From Lentzea terrae (lineage in GTDB: Bacteria > Actinomycetota > Actinomycetes > Mycobacteriales > Pseudonocardiaceae), in contig NZ_QFWW01000026.1 in NCBI RefSeq assembly GCF_003265345.1, positions 248,001-312,000 of the forward strand: a stretch of DNA of 64,000 nt, in the 5' to 3' direction. A program made the translations under genes and the position numbers. Shown piece by piece: positions 46,629-54,803 of the stretch. The notes beneath the pieces were generated by a model, which was given only the letters and a program-made list of their open reading frames with translations, was not told where the DNA came from and made no database searches. Within the stretch, counting starts at the first letter, position 1; every line of letters starts with the position of its first letter.

Positions 46629-47413
46629 TGGTGCCGCAGACGATCGGGGCACTGGCCTCGTTCCTCGCCCTGGTCGCGCCCGGCATCGTCTTCGAGCTCC
46701 TGAGGGAACAGCGGCGAGCGGGCCCCAAGGAGACGGTCTTCCGCGAGGCGTCGCGCGTCGCGCTCAGCAGCCTCGCCTTCACCGTGGCGTCGACCGCGAT
46801 CCTGCTCGGCGTGCACGCCGCCGCCGCGAAATGGTTCGGCTGGCGGCTGTTCGTCGACCTGACGGCGCTGGTCGCCAAGCCCGACTACGTGAAGCAGAAC
46901 GTGGCGCTGGTCGCGTACAGCGCGGTCGCGGAGCTGGTGCTGGCGTGTGCGCTGGCGGTGGCGTTCGACACCGTGCTGGCCCGCAGGCGACGCCAGCCGC
47001 GCTCGCTGGGCAAGCAGTCGGCGTGGGTCAGGGTGTTCCGGGAGGACCGTCCACCGAACACGTCGTGCTGGGTGCACGTGATGCTGGAGGACGGCAACTC
47101 GTTCTTCGGCTTCCTGCGCTCCTACGACGCGGCCGGCGACCCGGACACCCGCGAGATCGTGCTGGAAGGCGTCAAGATGACCTACGTCGGCGAGCCGGTG
47201 TCCGGTGGCGACGAGAAGAAGGTCACGGTCATCGGGCAGGACTGGGAACGGGTGGTCATCCCCGGCTCGCGCATCAGGTTTCTGCGCGTGCAGTACCTCG
47301 ACGCCGAGTCGGGCGAACGGGTCGACTCGGCTCGGCGCCCACCTCGTGAGGTCTCCGCAGACGCAGCAGGTCGAACGCCCGTCGCGCAGGTGCCCGCCCC
47401 AGAAACTCCTTGA
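46628..47413 (+). CDS. DUF6338-family membrane protein
   Basis: 261 residues from GTG 46628 (second GTG at 46631). Three hydrophobic segments in the first 120 residues (QTIGALASFLALVAPGIVFE, VALSSLAFTVASTAILLGVH, LVAYSAVAELVLACALAVAF), then a soluble domain of about 120 residues with SAWVRVFREDRPPNTSCWVH, EDGNSFFGFLRSYDAAGDPD and IVLEGVKMTYVGEPVSGG, the pattern of DUF6338 proteins. Function unknown. The soluble part is beta-rich and ends in a variable tail. Confidence 0.8.
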   Translation: MVPQTIGALASFLALVAPGIVFELLREQRRAGPKETVFREASRVALSSLAFTVASTAILLGVHAAAAKWFGWRLFVDLTALVAKPDYVKQNVALVAYSAVAELVLACALAVAFDTVLARRRRQPRSLGKQSAWVRVFREDRPPNTSCWVHVMLEDGNSFFGFLRSYDAAGDPDTREIVLEGVKMTYVGEPVSGGDEKKVTVIGQDWERVVIPGSRIRFLRVQYLDAESGERVDSARRPPREVSADAAGRTPVAQVPAPETP

Positions 47414-47472
47414 TCGCCAGCGCGCACTCGCGCGGACGGCGATGCTCGACCTGCCGGAGCCGTCGAGAACGA

Positions 47473-47901
47473 TCACTGCTTGGCGAGGTCCGTGAGTGAC
47501 ACGCCGGGCGCCACCTCGCGCTCGCCGACCTCCACGAACCCGCGCTTGCGGTACAGCCGCAACGCCGGCTCGTTCTTCGCGCCGGTGCTGACGGTCTGCG
47601 GACCGTCCGGCAGCGCGTCGAGCAGCTTCGTCGCGATGCCACGGCGATGCGCCCGCGGATGCACGACCAACCGGCAGATGTCCACAGTGGACCCGTCGAG
47701 CTGGTACGACACCGCGCCGACGAGTCCCTCGGGGTCGTACAGCCCGAGGAACGTCTCGCCGCACGCCCGGAGTTCCGCAGGCGACTCGTGCAGCGGCGGA
47801 ATGCCGTCGAAGCCGATGATCTCGGCCTCGACGGCATAAGCCAGCCGCTGCACCGTCCACAGCTCGTGCAGGACGGTGTCGTCGGACAGGTCCAGGATCA
47901 C
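47473..47901 (-). CDS. GNAT-family acetyltransferase (small)
   Basis: 142 residues from GTG 47901, whose GTGA overlaps the stop of the S10 peptidase gene. Short GNAT: LGLYDPEGLVGAVSYQLDG, ICRLVVHPRAHRRGIATKLL (acetyl-CoA binding loop) and NEPALRLYRKRGFVEVGERE. Substrate unknown. Cotranscribed with the carboxypeptidase. Confidence 0.88.
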   Translation of the reverse strand: MILDLSDDTVLHELWTVQRLAYAVEAEIIGFDGIPPLHESPAELRACGETFLGLYDPEGLVGAVSYQLDGSTVDICRLVVHPRAHRRGIATKLLDALPDGPQTVSTGAKNEPALRLYRKRGFVEVGEREVAPGVSLTDLAKQ

Positions 47902-49358
47902 GTGTTGGACGAGTTCCGCACGAACGCCGCCAGGTCCTCGGACTGCTGCAGGCGCGAGGGCTCGTGCACGTACATCATGTGGCCCGCCGGGTAGTAGGCC
48001 GACTCGATGTTCGCGGTGAGCTCCTTCGGGATCTGCAGGTGCGCGATCAGGTGCTCGGCCGCGAAGTACGGCGTGGCGCCGTCGTACCAGCCGAACGCGA
48101 CGTGGACCTTCAGGTGCGGGTTCGCGCGCATCGCCGCCGAGAGCTTGCCGGCCGTGGTGACGTGGCGGCCCTCGAACTCCTTGTACGACCACTTCTCGAT
48201 GGCCGACCAGGCGAGGGTCTCGTACGGCAGGTCGTTGGAGTAGCCGAGCTCGGCGTGCAGGTAGTGGTTGATCGCCGCCGAGTACGGGCCGAGGATCGCG
48301 TCGATGGACGGGTCGGCGGAGATCTCCTCGCGCCCGTAGTCCTTGTCCCACCCGGTGAAGCGGCCGTCGAGGCGGCCCACGGTCTTGCGGTCGCGACGCA
48401 GCAGCTCGGTGAAGAATCGGATGTGCTCGATGCGCAGGTCGACCGCGTCGACGTACTCCTCGGACAGACCGGTCAGCCGTGCGATCTTCTCGATCGTCGC
48501 GGCCCGCTCGACGTCCGAGAGCCGGTTGCCGCGGGCCAGCGCGTAGGGGTAGTCGCGCGAGGCGAACTCCTCGGCCTCCGCGAGCACCTCCTTGAGCGGC
48601 CGGTCGCCGTGCAGGCCGTGGTAGTGCGCGATGGCCGCGTACGTGGGCAGGAAGAGCGTGTAGCCGAGGTCGTGGCCCTCGTTGAACTCCAACGTGGCGA
48701 AGTCCAGCACCGAGGAGATCAGCATGAGCCCGTTGACGTACATGCCGTGCTTCTTCTGCAGGTGCTCGGCCAGACCGGCGGCGCGCAGGGTGCCGTACGA
48801 CTCGCCGCAGATGAACTTCGGCGACATCCACCGGCCGTTGCGCGACGTCCACAGCCGGATGATCTCGGCGATGGAGTCGATGTCGGGCTGGTAGCCGTGG
48901 TAGCTGGCGGGCTTCTCGCCCTGCGCGGCCCGCGAGAACCCGGTCGACACCGGGTCGATGAACACGAGGTCGCTCTCGGAGAGCAGCGACTCCTCGTTGT
49001 CCGCGAGCCCGTACGGCGGCGCGGTCAGGTTGCCGACGTCGCCGCTCAGCACGCGGCGCGGTCCGAGGACGCCCATGTGCAGCCAGAGGCTCGCGGAGCC
49101 GGGCCCGCCGTTGAACGCGAACGTCACCGGCCTCTTCAACGGGTCGGCGCCGTCGAGCGTGTAGGTCGTGATGAACACCTCGGCCTTGGGCTTGTGGCCC
49201 TCGAACACGCCGTCCTTGAGCACTTCTTCTTTGAGCACGACACGCCCGGCGGTGGCGGTGTAGTTCAGCTCGCGGCCCTTGACGGTGATGCTGTGCTGGG
49301 TGGTGACCAGGTCATCAGCAGGAGGCTCGGGCTTCTCTGCGGTCTTCTCCTCGGACAT
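47898..49358 (-). CDS. S10 serine carboxypeptidase-like protein
   Basis: 486 residues from ATG 49358. S10 peptidase triad: Ser in FICGESYGTLRAAG, Asp in AFGWYDGATPYFAAEH and His in SAYYPAGHMMYVHE; also FAFNGGPGSASLWLHMGVLG, the oxyanion region, and LVFIDPVSTGFSRA. No signal peptide, so it would be cytoplasmic, as for other bacterial S10 homologues. A TAGTGT box on the minus strand (49366-49371) ends 7 nt before the start codon, suggesting a leaderless mRNA. Its 5' end lies against that of the uracil-DNA glycosylase gene. Confidence 0.92.
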   Translation of the reverse strand: MSEEKTAEKPEPPADDLVTTQHSITVKGRELNYTATAGRVVLKEEVLKDGVFEGHKPKAEVFITTYTLDGADPLKRPVTFAFNGGPGSASLWLHMGVLGPRRVLSGDVGNLTAPPYGLADNEESLLSESDLVFIDPVSTGFSRAAQGEKPASYHGYQPDIDSIAEIIRLWTSRNGRWMSPKFICGESYGTLRAAGLAEHLQKKHGMYVNGLMLISSVLDFATLEFNEGHDLGYTLFLPTYAAIAHYHGLHGDRPLKEVLAEAEEFASRDYPYALARGNRLSDVERAATIEKIARLTGLSEEYVDAVDLRIEHIRFFTELLRRDRKTVGRLDGRFTGWDKDYGREEISADPSIDAILGPYSAAINHYLHAELGYSNDLPYETLAWSAIEKWSYKEFEGRHVTTAGKLSAAMRANPHLKVHVAFGWYDGATPYFAAEHLIAHLQIPKELTANIESAYYPAGHMMYVHEPSRLQQSEDLAAFVRNSSNT

Positions 49359-50012
49359 GGGAGCAACACTACGGAACTCGACGATCGAATTACGGCCTGC
49401 CGAGCGTGCCCGCGCCTCGTCGCGTGGCGCGAGTCCGTGGCGTCCGTGAAACGTGCCGCCTTCCAGGACTGGGACTACTGGGGCAAACCGGTACCGGGCT
49501 TCGGCCCCATGGACGCTTCGCTGCTGATCGTGGGCCTCGCCCCGGCCGCACACGGCGGGAACCGGACCGGACGGATGTTCACCGGCGATCCGTCCGGGGA
49601 CTTCCTCTACCGGGCGCTGTACGAGGTGGGGCTCGCCTCCCAGCCGCACGCCTGGGCGCGGGACGACGGCATGGAGCTCCGCGGCGTGCGGATGGCATCG
49701 CCCGTGCGGTGCGCGCCACCGGAGAACAAGCCGACGCCAGAGGAACGGGACCGGTGCTCGCCGTTCCTGCGCGAGGAGCTCGGGCTGCTGAAGAACCTGC
49801 GGTCGGTGGTGGTCCTCGGCGGGTTCGGCTGGAAGGCGTTCCTGCCGTTGCTGGGGCCGGAGCGGCCGAAGTTCGGGCACGGGGTGGAGGTGGAGATCGG
49901 CGGGCTGCGGGTGTTCGGGTGCTACCACGTGTCGCCGCACAACACCTACACCGGCAAGCTCACCCAGGAGATGCTCCAGGACGTGCTCAGGCGGGCTATT
50001 TCCACACCCTGA
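49293..50012 (+). CDS. Uracil-DNA glycosylase, UdgB type (family 4/5), start unclear
   Basis: The body is a clear iron-sulfur uracil-DNA glycosylase: ITACRACPRLVAWRESVA carries the first two cluster Cys, LLIVGLAPAAHGGNRTGRMF with TGD is the active-site loop, ASPVRCAPPENKPTPEE carries another Cys and FGCYHVSPHNTYTGKLT the C-terminal motif. It removes uracil and related bases from DNA. There is no ATG/GTG/TTG in frame where homologues start (about 49370); the options are GTG 49293, which runs antisense into the peptidase gene, or GTG 49437, which loses the CxxC. A rare start codon or a small error is possible. Its 3' end overlaps the TIR gene by 17 nt. Confidence 0.85.
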   Translation: MLGGDQVISRRLGLLCGLLLGHGSNTTELDDRITACRACPRLVAWRESVASVKRAAFQDWDYWGKPVPGFGPMDASLLIVGLAPAAHGGNRTGRMFTGDPSGDFLYRALYEVGLASQPHAWARDDGMELRGVRMASPVRCAPPENKPTPEERDRCSPFLREELGLLKNLRSVVVLGGFGWKAFLPLLGPERPKFGHGVEVEIGGLRVFGCYHVSPHNTYTGKLTQEMLQDVLRRAISTP

Positions 50013-51018
50013 CGCCGATCGTCATCTTCCCCGGCCCGCTGATCTTGTCGACCTCCAGGCGCCCGACCCGGTGCTCTGCGGTGCCGAAGCACCCCTTGGT
50101 GCCCTGCTTCACGCTCAGGGACCGCTGGCCGGGGTTGCGGTTCAGCAGGTCCACGCACTGCTGACGGTCCGGCAGCCCCGGCTTGGACCACTCGACGAAC
50201 TCGGTGCCGGCGATCTCGTTGGCGGCGCAGCTGAGCTGGCACACCAGGCCGATGTCGCCCGCCGGCTGCCGGGTGGGCGGGGACGTGTCCAGCGTGTAGG
50301 CCAGCTGGAACGCCTCGCCGTCCAGCGTCAGGTTGCCCTCCCACCAGACCTGGGGTTCGTCGGGAGGTGAGGACGAAGACGTGGTCGTGGTCGTGGTCTC
50401 CGCTGAAGTCGTACGGGACGTAGTGGGGCCGGATGTCGTCGAGCCTGAGGAAGTGGGCTGCTGACCGTCACCGCGGAACCAGAACGACAGCCCGACACCC
50501 AAGCCGATCAGCAGCAACGCCGCCAGCACCAGCGCGAGCGCGACGCGCCTCCGGCGCCGAGCCGAGACGTGCTTGGCGACCGTGGAGCAGATCTTGGCGA
50601 GGTCGTCGTCGGCATGATGAAGCGGCAGCCGCAGGCCCTGGGCGGTGCGCAGCCTCGAGATGTCCCGCGGCAGGTCGACGAGGTCCTCCGGGTTTGCCCC
50701 CTCGGTGAACACCGGGATCACCCGCACCCCGCACTCGTAGGCGGTGGCGAGCTCGCGCCGGATCCAGTCCCTCTCGTCGTCGATCCGACGCATCCCGTCC
50801 GAGTCCCTGGCCAGCCAGTTCGGGCCGATCACCGCGAGCAGCACCTTCGACTCGCGCACATTGCGGAGCAGTTCGAGCACGTAGTCATCACCGGGCTGGA
50901 TGCTCTTCTCGTCGAAGAACACCTGCTGCCCGAACAGCGGCTGCAGCCTGTCGTACAGCAGCCGGGCGGCGTAGTTGGAGTCCGCACCGCGGTAGTTGAT
51001 GAAGACGTCGGCCGCCAC
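49996..51018 (-). CDS. TIR-domain protein with membrane anchor and extracytoplasmic domain
   Basis: 340 residues. Residues 1-135 form a TIR domain (DVFINYRGADSNYAARLLYD, VFFDEKSIQPGDDY, KVLLAVIGPNWLA and RDWIRRELATAYECGVRVIP, the WxxxE Glu being the catalytic residue in TIR NADases). After a basic cluster, one membrane segment (VALALVLAALLLIGLGVGLS), a Ser/Thr-rich linker, and about 110 residues outside with four Cys (LVCQLSCAANEI, QQCVDLLN, KGCFGTAEH). This layout would couple an outside sensor to an inside TIR effector. No partner genes of known TIR defence systems are adjacent. Confidence 0.88.
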   Translation of the reverse strand: MAADVFINYRGADSNYAARLLYDRLQPLFGQQVFFDEKSIQPGDDYVLELLRNVRESKVLLAVIGPNWLARDSDGMRRIDDERDWIRRELATAYECGVRVIPVFTEGANPEDLVDLPRDISRLRTAQGLRLPLHHADDDLAKICSTVAKHVSARRRRRVALALVLAALLLIGLGVGLSFWFRGDGQQPTSSGSTTSGPTTSRTTSAETTTTTTSSSSPPDEPQVWWEGNLTLDGEAFQLAYTLDTSPPTRQPAGDIGLVCQLSCAANEIAGTEFVEWSKPGLPDRQQCVDLLNRNPGQRSLSVKQGTKGCFGTAEHRVGRLEVDKISGPGKMTIGVRVWK

Positions 51019-51077
51019 ACTCGTAAGTTAGCCAAAGGATCATCCCAACGGTGGCGTTCCGTGTCAGGCTGGCTCAC

Positions 51078-51680
51078 ATGAAGTGGTGGCGGGCCGGGGT
51101 TGCGGTGGCGGCGCTGCTGATCGTCGTCGTCGCGGCCAGCGGTTCGTCGCCGGTCACGCTCGTCAACCGGCTGAACGACCGCCCGCCGCCGCAGAACCGC
51201 GAACCGTCGCTGGACGTACCGCTCCCGCAGGAGCTGCCGCACGTCGTGGCCGTGCCGTTCACGTTCTTCCTGCTGATCCTGGTCGGTCTGGTCCTCTTCG
51301 GACTGGTCGGCATCATCCTCGCCCTCGAAGTGCCGCGCTGGCGCCGTCGTCGTGGCGTGCGCGGCGTGGAGATCGAGGAGTTCGACGTCGACGCGTCCGT
51401 GCCGGCGATCCGGCGAGTGGAGAAGGCGTTGCAGGAGTTCACCGCCCACCCGCACCGGCCGCCGCGCGACGCCGTGATCGCGGCCTGGCTCGCGCTGGAG
51501 GAGGCCGAGCCCCGCAAGCCGCACCAGACGCCCACCGAGTTCACCGAGAAGCTCGGCGTGGACGCCACCGTGCTCAAGAACCTCTACCAACGCGCGCGGT
51601 TCGGGCACGAGGAAGTGACGGCCGAGCAAGCTCAACAGGCGCAACGGGAACTGAGCCGCATCGTCCGGGAGCTCGCATGA
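51078..51680 (+). CDS. DUF4129-domain membrane protein
   Basis: 200 residues from ATG 51078. N-terminal membrane segment (WWRAGVAVAALLIVVVAASG), a second (AVPFTFFLLILVGLVLFGLV), then the cytoplasmic DUF4129 region: RRVEKALQEFTAHPHRPPRD, VIAAWLALEEAEPRKPHQTP, TEFTEKL and LYQRARFGHEEVTAEQ. First gene of the DUF4129 - small membrane protein - MoxR - DUF58 - membrane protein operon; ATGA overlap with the next. Confidence 0.9.
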   Translation: MKWWRAGVAVAALLIVVVAASGSSPVTLVNRLNDRPPPQNREPSLDVPLPQELPHVVAVPFTFFLLILVGLVLFGLVGIILALEVPRWRRRRGVRGVEIEEFDVDASVPAIRRVEKALQEFTAHPHRPPRDAVIAAWLALEEAEPRKPHQTPTEFTEKLGVDATVLKNLYQRARFGHEEVTAEQAQQAQRELSRIVRELA

Positions 51681-52027
51681 GAACCGCACTGGCACTGGGC
51701 GTCGGGGTGATCATCGGGGTCGCCATCTGGCTGCTGGGCGCCGATCCGTTCTGGGCGACGGCGCTGGCCGTGCCACCGACCGCGTTCGGTGTGCTGATCA
51801 CGAGGCTGCCGCGCGCGACGGACATCGTGTGGAGTGCCGACCCGCCGGCGCCCGGCTCGATCAGCACCGCGCACGCCAGCACGCTCGCGTCCCGGCTGGC
51901 GGAGGCGGCGGAGAACCCGCGGCGCTACCAGGAACGGTTCCGCGCCCGGCTGCAACGACTGGGGATCGACGCATCCGAACTGCCCGCCCCGGAAGAACTC
52001 GCCGAACGGCTCAGGAGGGTTGAGTGA
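51677..52027 (+). CDS. Small membrane protein of the MoxR operon
   Basis: 116 residues from ATG 51677, overlapping the DUF4129 stop by 4 nt. Two hydrophobic segments at the N-terminus (LALGVGVIIGVAIWLLGADP, FWATALAVPPTAFGVLIT), then an Arg/Ala/Glu-rich helical tail. No named family recognised, but such a gene regularly sits here in actinobacteria. Its stop overlaps the GTG of moxR by 4 nt. Confidence 0.88.
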   Translation: MRTALALGVGVIIGVAIWLLGADPFWATALAVPPTAFGVLITRLPRATDIVWSADPPAPGSISTAHASTLASRLAEAAENPRRYQERFRARLQRLGIDASELPAPEELAERLRRVE

Positions 52028-52980
52028 GCATTCGCCCAGATTTCGTGTCTCGGGAGGCCAAGGCCGTTCTCGACGAGATCGGCAAGGTCGTCGTGGGGCG
52101 CACGCGGACCGTGCGGCTCGCTTTGGCGGCCGTGCTCGCGGGCGGGCACGTGCTGCTGGAGGACGTGCCGGGGCTGGGCAAGACGCTGATCGCGCGGTCG
52201 CTCGCGCAGGCGCTCAGCCTCGACTTCCGCCGCCTGCAGTGCACACCGGACCTGTTGCCGGCGGACGTCACCGGATCGTTCCTCTACGACCCCGGCAGCC
52301 GCGAGTTCGACTTCCACCAGGGACCCGTGTTCACCGGGCTGCTGCTGGCCGACGAGATCAACCGGACGCCGCCCAAGACGCAGTCCGCGCTGCTGGAAGC
52401 CATGCAGGAGCGGCAGGTCACGGTCGAGGGGCGCACCTTCCCGTTGCCGAGGCCGTTCCACGTGCTGGCGACCTCGAACCCGGTCGAGTACGAGGGCACC
52501 TACCCGTTGCCGGAGGCGCAGCTCGACCGGTTCCTGGTGCGGCTCGACATCGGTTATCCGCCAGCGGAGGAAGAGGTCGAGGTGCTGCGCCGCCGGATCG
52601 CGCGGCAGCAGGAGGAGACCGAGGTATCGCCGGTGCTGGCCGCCGGCCGTCTCGCCGAGCTGCAGCAGGAGCTCGAACAGACCACAGTGGACGATGATCT
52701 ACTGCGGTACTGCGTCGATCTGGCCGTTGCGACGCGGCAGCACCCGTCGGTGGAGGTCGGTGCGTCGCCGCGAGGTGCGCAGGCTCTCGTGCTCGTCGCT
52801 CGCGCCTTGGCCACTTTGGACGGACGTGATTACGTGACGCCTGAGGACGTCAAGGAGTGTGCGGTCGCCGTGCTCTCGCACCGGCTCGTGCTGAAGCCGG
52901 AGACGTGGACGTCCGGCGTGAGCGGGGTGCAGGTGGTCACCGACCTGCTCGGCAAGGTTCCCGGCCCGCCCAGCTCATGA
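52024..52980 (+). CDS. MoxR-family AAA+ ATPase
   Basis: 318 residues from GTG 52024. Walker A DVPGLGKTLIARSLA near 48, pore/signature region LLPADVTGSFLYDPGSREF, Walker B LLADEINRTPPKTQSALLEA, sensor VLATSNPVEYEGTYPLPEAQ and arginine finger LDRFLVRL. MoxR ATPases act as chaperones that mature or load partner complexes, often with DUF58/von Willebrand partners, as coded next. Operon-internal. Confidence 0.95.
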   Translation: MSIRPDFVSREAKAVLDEIGKVVVGRTRTVRLALAAVLAGGHVLLEDVPGLGKTLIARSLAQALSLDFRRLQCTPDLLPADVTGSFLYDPGSREFDFHQGPVFTGLLLADEINRTPPKTQSALLEAMQERQVTVEGRTFPLPRPFHVLATSNPVEYEGTYPLPEAQLDRFLVRLDIGYPPAEEEVEVLRRRIARQQEETEVSPVLAAGRLAELQQELEQTTVDDDLLRYCVDLAVATRQHPSVEVGASPRGAQALVLVARALATLDGRDYVTPEDVKECAVAVLSHRLVLKPETWTSGVSGVQVVTDLLGKVPGPPSS

Positions 52981-54206
52981 GCAGAGCGGACAAGATCAGG
53001 GAGGCGTTCGCCCAGTCGCACGGCGCGCACTGGCACGCCACGGACGCGTACTCGCGCGCCGTCTGGCTGGGTGTCGGGCTCGTCGTCGCCGGGATGTTCC
53101 TGCACCAGGTCGAGATGGTGCTGTTCGGCGTGCCGCTGGTCCTTTCGGTGCTTTTGACGCACAAGCCGCACGGCAAGCCGACGGTCAGCGTCCGGCCGGT
53201 GCCGCGAGGAGCGGGCGCGGGTGTCGTGCACACGGTCGCGCAGGTCGACGGCGCCGACGCGGAGATCGCGGTGATCAAGCTGCCGGGTGGCGTCAAAGCG
53301 GTCCCCGCGCACTCGCCCGACCTGCCGGTGGAGATCCGGCGCGACGCGTGGGGTCCTGGCGTGGATCTTCGCCTTGATCATTTGTTTGCCGGACCGGACG
53401 GCATGCACGTCTACGGCCCGATCGTCGGCGTTGAGCACGTGCGCACGATCCTGCCGCCGGTCGAGCACCACCCGTCCGGGCCGCTGCCGCCGCGTCCGGC
53501 CGGCCTGGTGGGCATCCACCGCTCGCCGCGTGCCGGCGACTCGACCGAACTGCGCGACATCAGGGCGTTCCAGCCCGGTGACCGGCTCAAGCGCATCGAC
53601 TGGCGGGTGACGACCAGGACCGGCACGGTGCACGTCCGCGAACGGCACGCCGAGGCCGACGCGGAGATCGTGCTGGCGCTCGACACCCGGACGGACGTCG
53701 GTGCGGACGTTGCCGCGTGGTCGTCTCCTCATTACGGGGCCACGGCGCGTCCGGACGGCAGCCTGGACCGTGCGGTGCGCCGGGCGGCGTCGATGGCGGC
53801 GGGATACCTGCGGCAGGGCGACCGGGTGGCGTTGATGGACCTGAGCCGGCCGCAGCTCAACGTCCGGTCCGGCGTCGGGCGACGGCACCTGATGCGGATC
53901 CGCACGCAGCTCGTCGTGTGCGTGCAGGCCGCCGGGTGGGCGTCGCGCGTGGCGTTGCGCAAGCTGCCGCACGGAAGCGTGGTCGTGCTGCTGTCGCCGT
54001 TCCTCGACGACGAGATCGCCGAGCTGGCCGTGCAGACGCGCAAACACGGTCACGTCGTACTGGCGATCAACACGCTGCCGTTGCCGCTGAAACCCGACCA
54101 GGAGACGCTGTGGGGCGAGGTCGCCGCCGAACTGATCGCGGCGGAGCACCGGCTGCGGCTGGCGCGCATGGCGCAGCACGGGGTGGCGGTGACACGGCAA
54201 TGCTGA
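52977..54206 (+). CDS. DUF58-domain protein
   Basis: 409 residues from ATG 52977 (ATGA overlap with moxR). Two membrane segments near 25-60 (YSRAVWLGVGLVVAGMFLHQ, VLFGVPLVLSVLLT), then the DUF58 signature ELRDIRAFQPGDRLKRIDW near 190 and a von Willebrand-like region (EIVLALDTRTDVGADV, RQGDRVALMDLS). DUF58 proteins are the standard partners of MoxR. Overlaps the following gene by 7 nt. Confidence 0.93.
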   Translation: MSRADKIREAFAQSHGAHWHATDAYSRAVWLGVGLVVAGMFLHQVEMVLFGVPLVLSVLLTHKPHGKPTVSVRPVPRGAGAGVVHTVAQVDGADAEIAVIKLPGGVKAVPAHSPDLPVEIRRDAWGPGVDLRLDHLFAGPDGMHVYGPIVGVEHVRTILPPVEHHPSGPLPPRPAGLVGIHRSPRAGDSTELRDIRAFQPGDRLKRIDWRVTTRTGTVHVRERHAEADAEIVLALDTRTDVGADVAAWSSPHYGATARPDGSLDRAVRRAASMAAGYLRQGDRVALMDLSRPQLNVRSGVGRRHLMRIRTQLVVCVQAAGWASRVALRKLPHGSVVVLLSPFLDDEIAELAVQTRKHGHVVLAINTLPLPLKPDQETLWGEVAAELIAAEHRLRLARMAQHGVAVTRQC

Positions 54207-54661
54207 TGCGACTGGCGATCCTGCTCGCGGCGGTGCCCGTGGCGCTGATCCTGCACCTGGAGTCCGACACGATCGCACCGCTGATCATCGTGGCGGTGCT
54301 GACGATCATCTCCGTGCTGATGCCGGGCAGCGCGGGTCCGGCGTTGCTCATCGGCTACGCGGCGCTCGCGATGGCGTTCGGCGAGGGGCACCCGTTGCGG
54401 CTGGGCGTGTGGCTCATGATCCCGGCGCTGCACCTGATTCACGTGACGTCCGCACTCGCGGCGGTCGTTCCGGTGAAAACGAAAATCGAGCTCGCTGCGC
54501 TGAAAGCACCAGCACGCCGGTTCGCCATTGTCCAGGCGATCTCTTTCCTTGTCGCGACGTTCGCCACGTTCATCCCATCAGGGCCTGACTTCGGACTCGT
54601 CGAGCTGCTCGGACTAGGCTCTCTGACGGTCGTGATCGCGGTCGTGGCGCTGAGGATCTGA
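54200..54661 (+). CDS. Membrane protein closing the MoxR operon
   Basis: 153 residues from ATG 54200, overlapping the DUF58 stop. Four to five hydrophobic segments (LAILLAAVPVALILHL, APLIIVAVLTIISVLM, LGVWLMIPALHLIHVTSALA, AIVQAISFLVATFATFIP), almost no soluble part. No family recognised. Translational coupling places it in the same complex or pathway. A 7-bp hairpin AGCGAGA/TCTCGCT (54674-54697) follows. Confidence 0.88.
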   Translation: MLMRLAILLAAVPVALILHLESDTIAPLIIVAVLTIISVLMPGSAGPALLIGYAALAMAFGEGHPLRLGVWLMIPALHLIHVTSALAAVVPVKTKIELAALKAPARRFAIVQAISFLVATFATFIPSGPDFGLVELLGLGSLTVVIAVVALRI

Positions 54662-54673
54662 ATCGCTCCTCTC

Positions 54674-54697
54674 AGCGAGAACTCCTCAAATCTCGCT
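54674..54697 (+). terminator. Weak hairpin after MoxR operon
   Basis: AGCGAGA (54674-54680) and TCTCGCT (54691-54697), 10-nt loop, 13 nt after the last stop of the operon. Short, so only a possible terminator. Confidence 0.35.
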
Positions 54698-54803
54698 CAA
54701 GGCGCAGGTCAGTCGCGATGGTGTCCGGCATCACCCGGCGACGGTAGTCACAACAGCCCCTCCGGACGCGCGAAAAAGGGGCTCCTGGTGCGACCATATG
54801 TGT

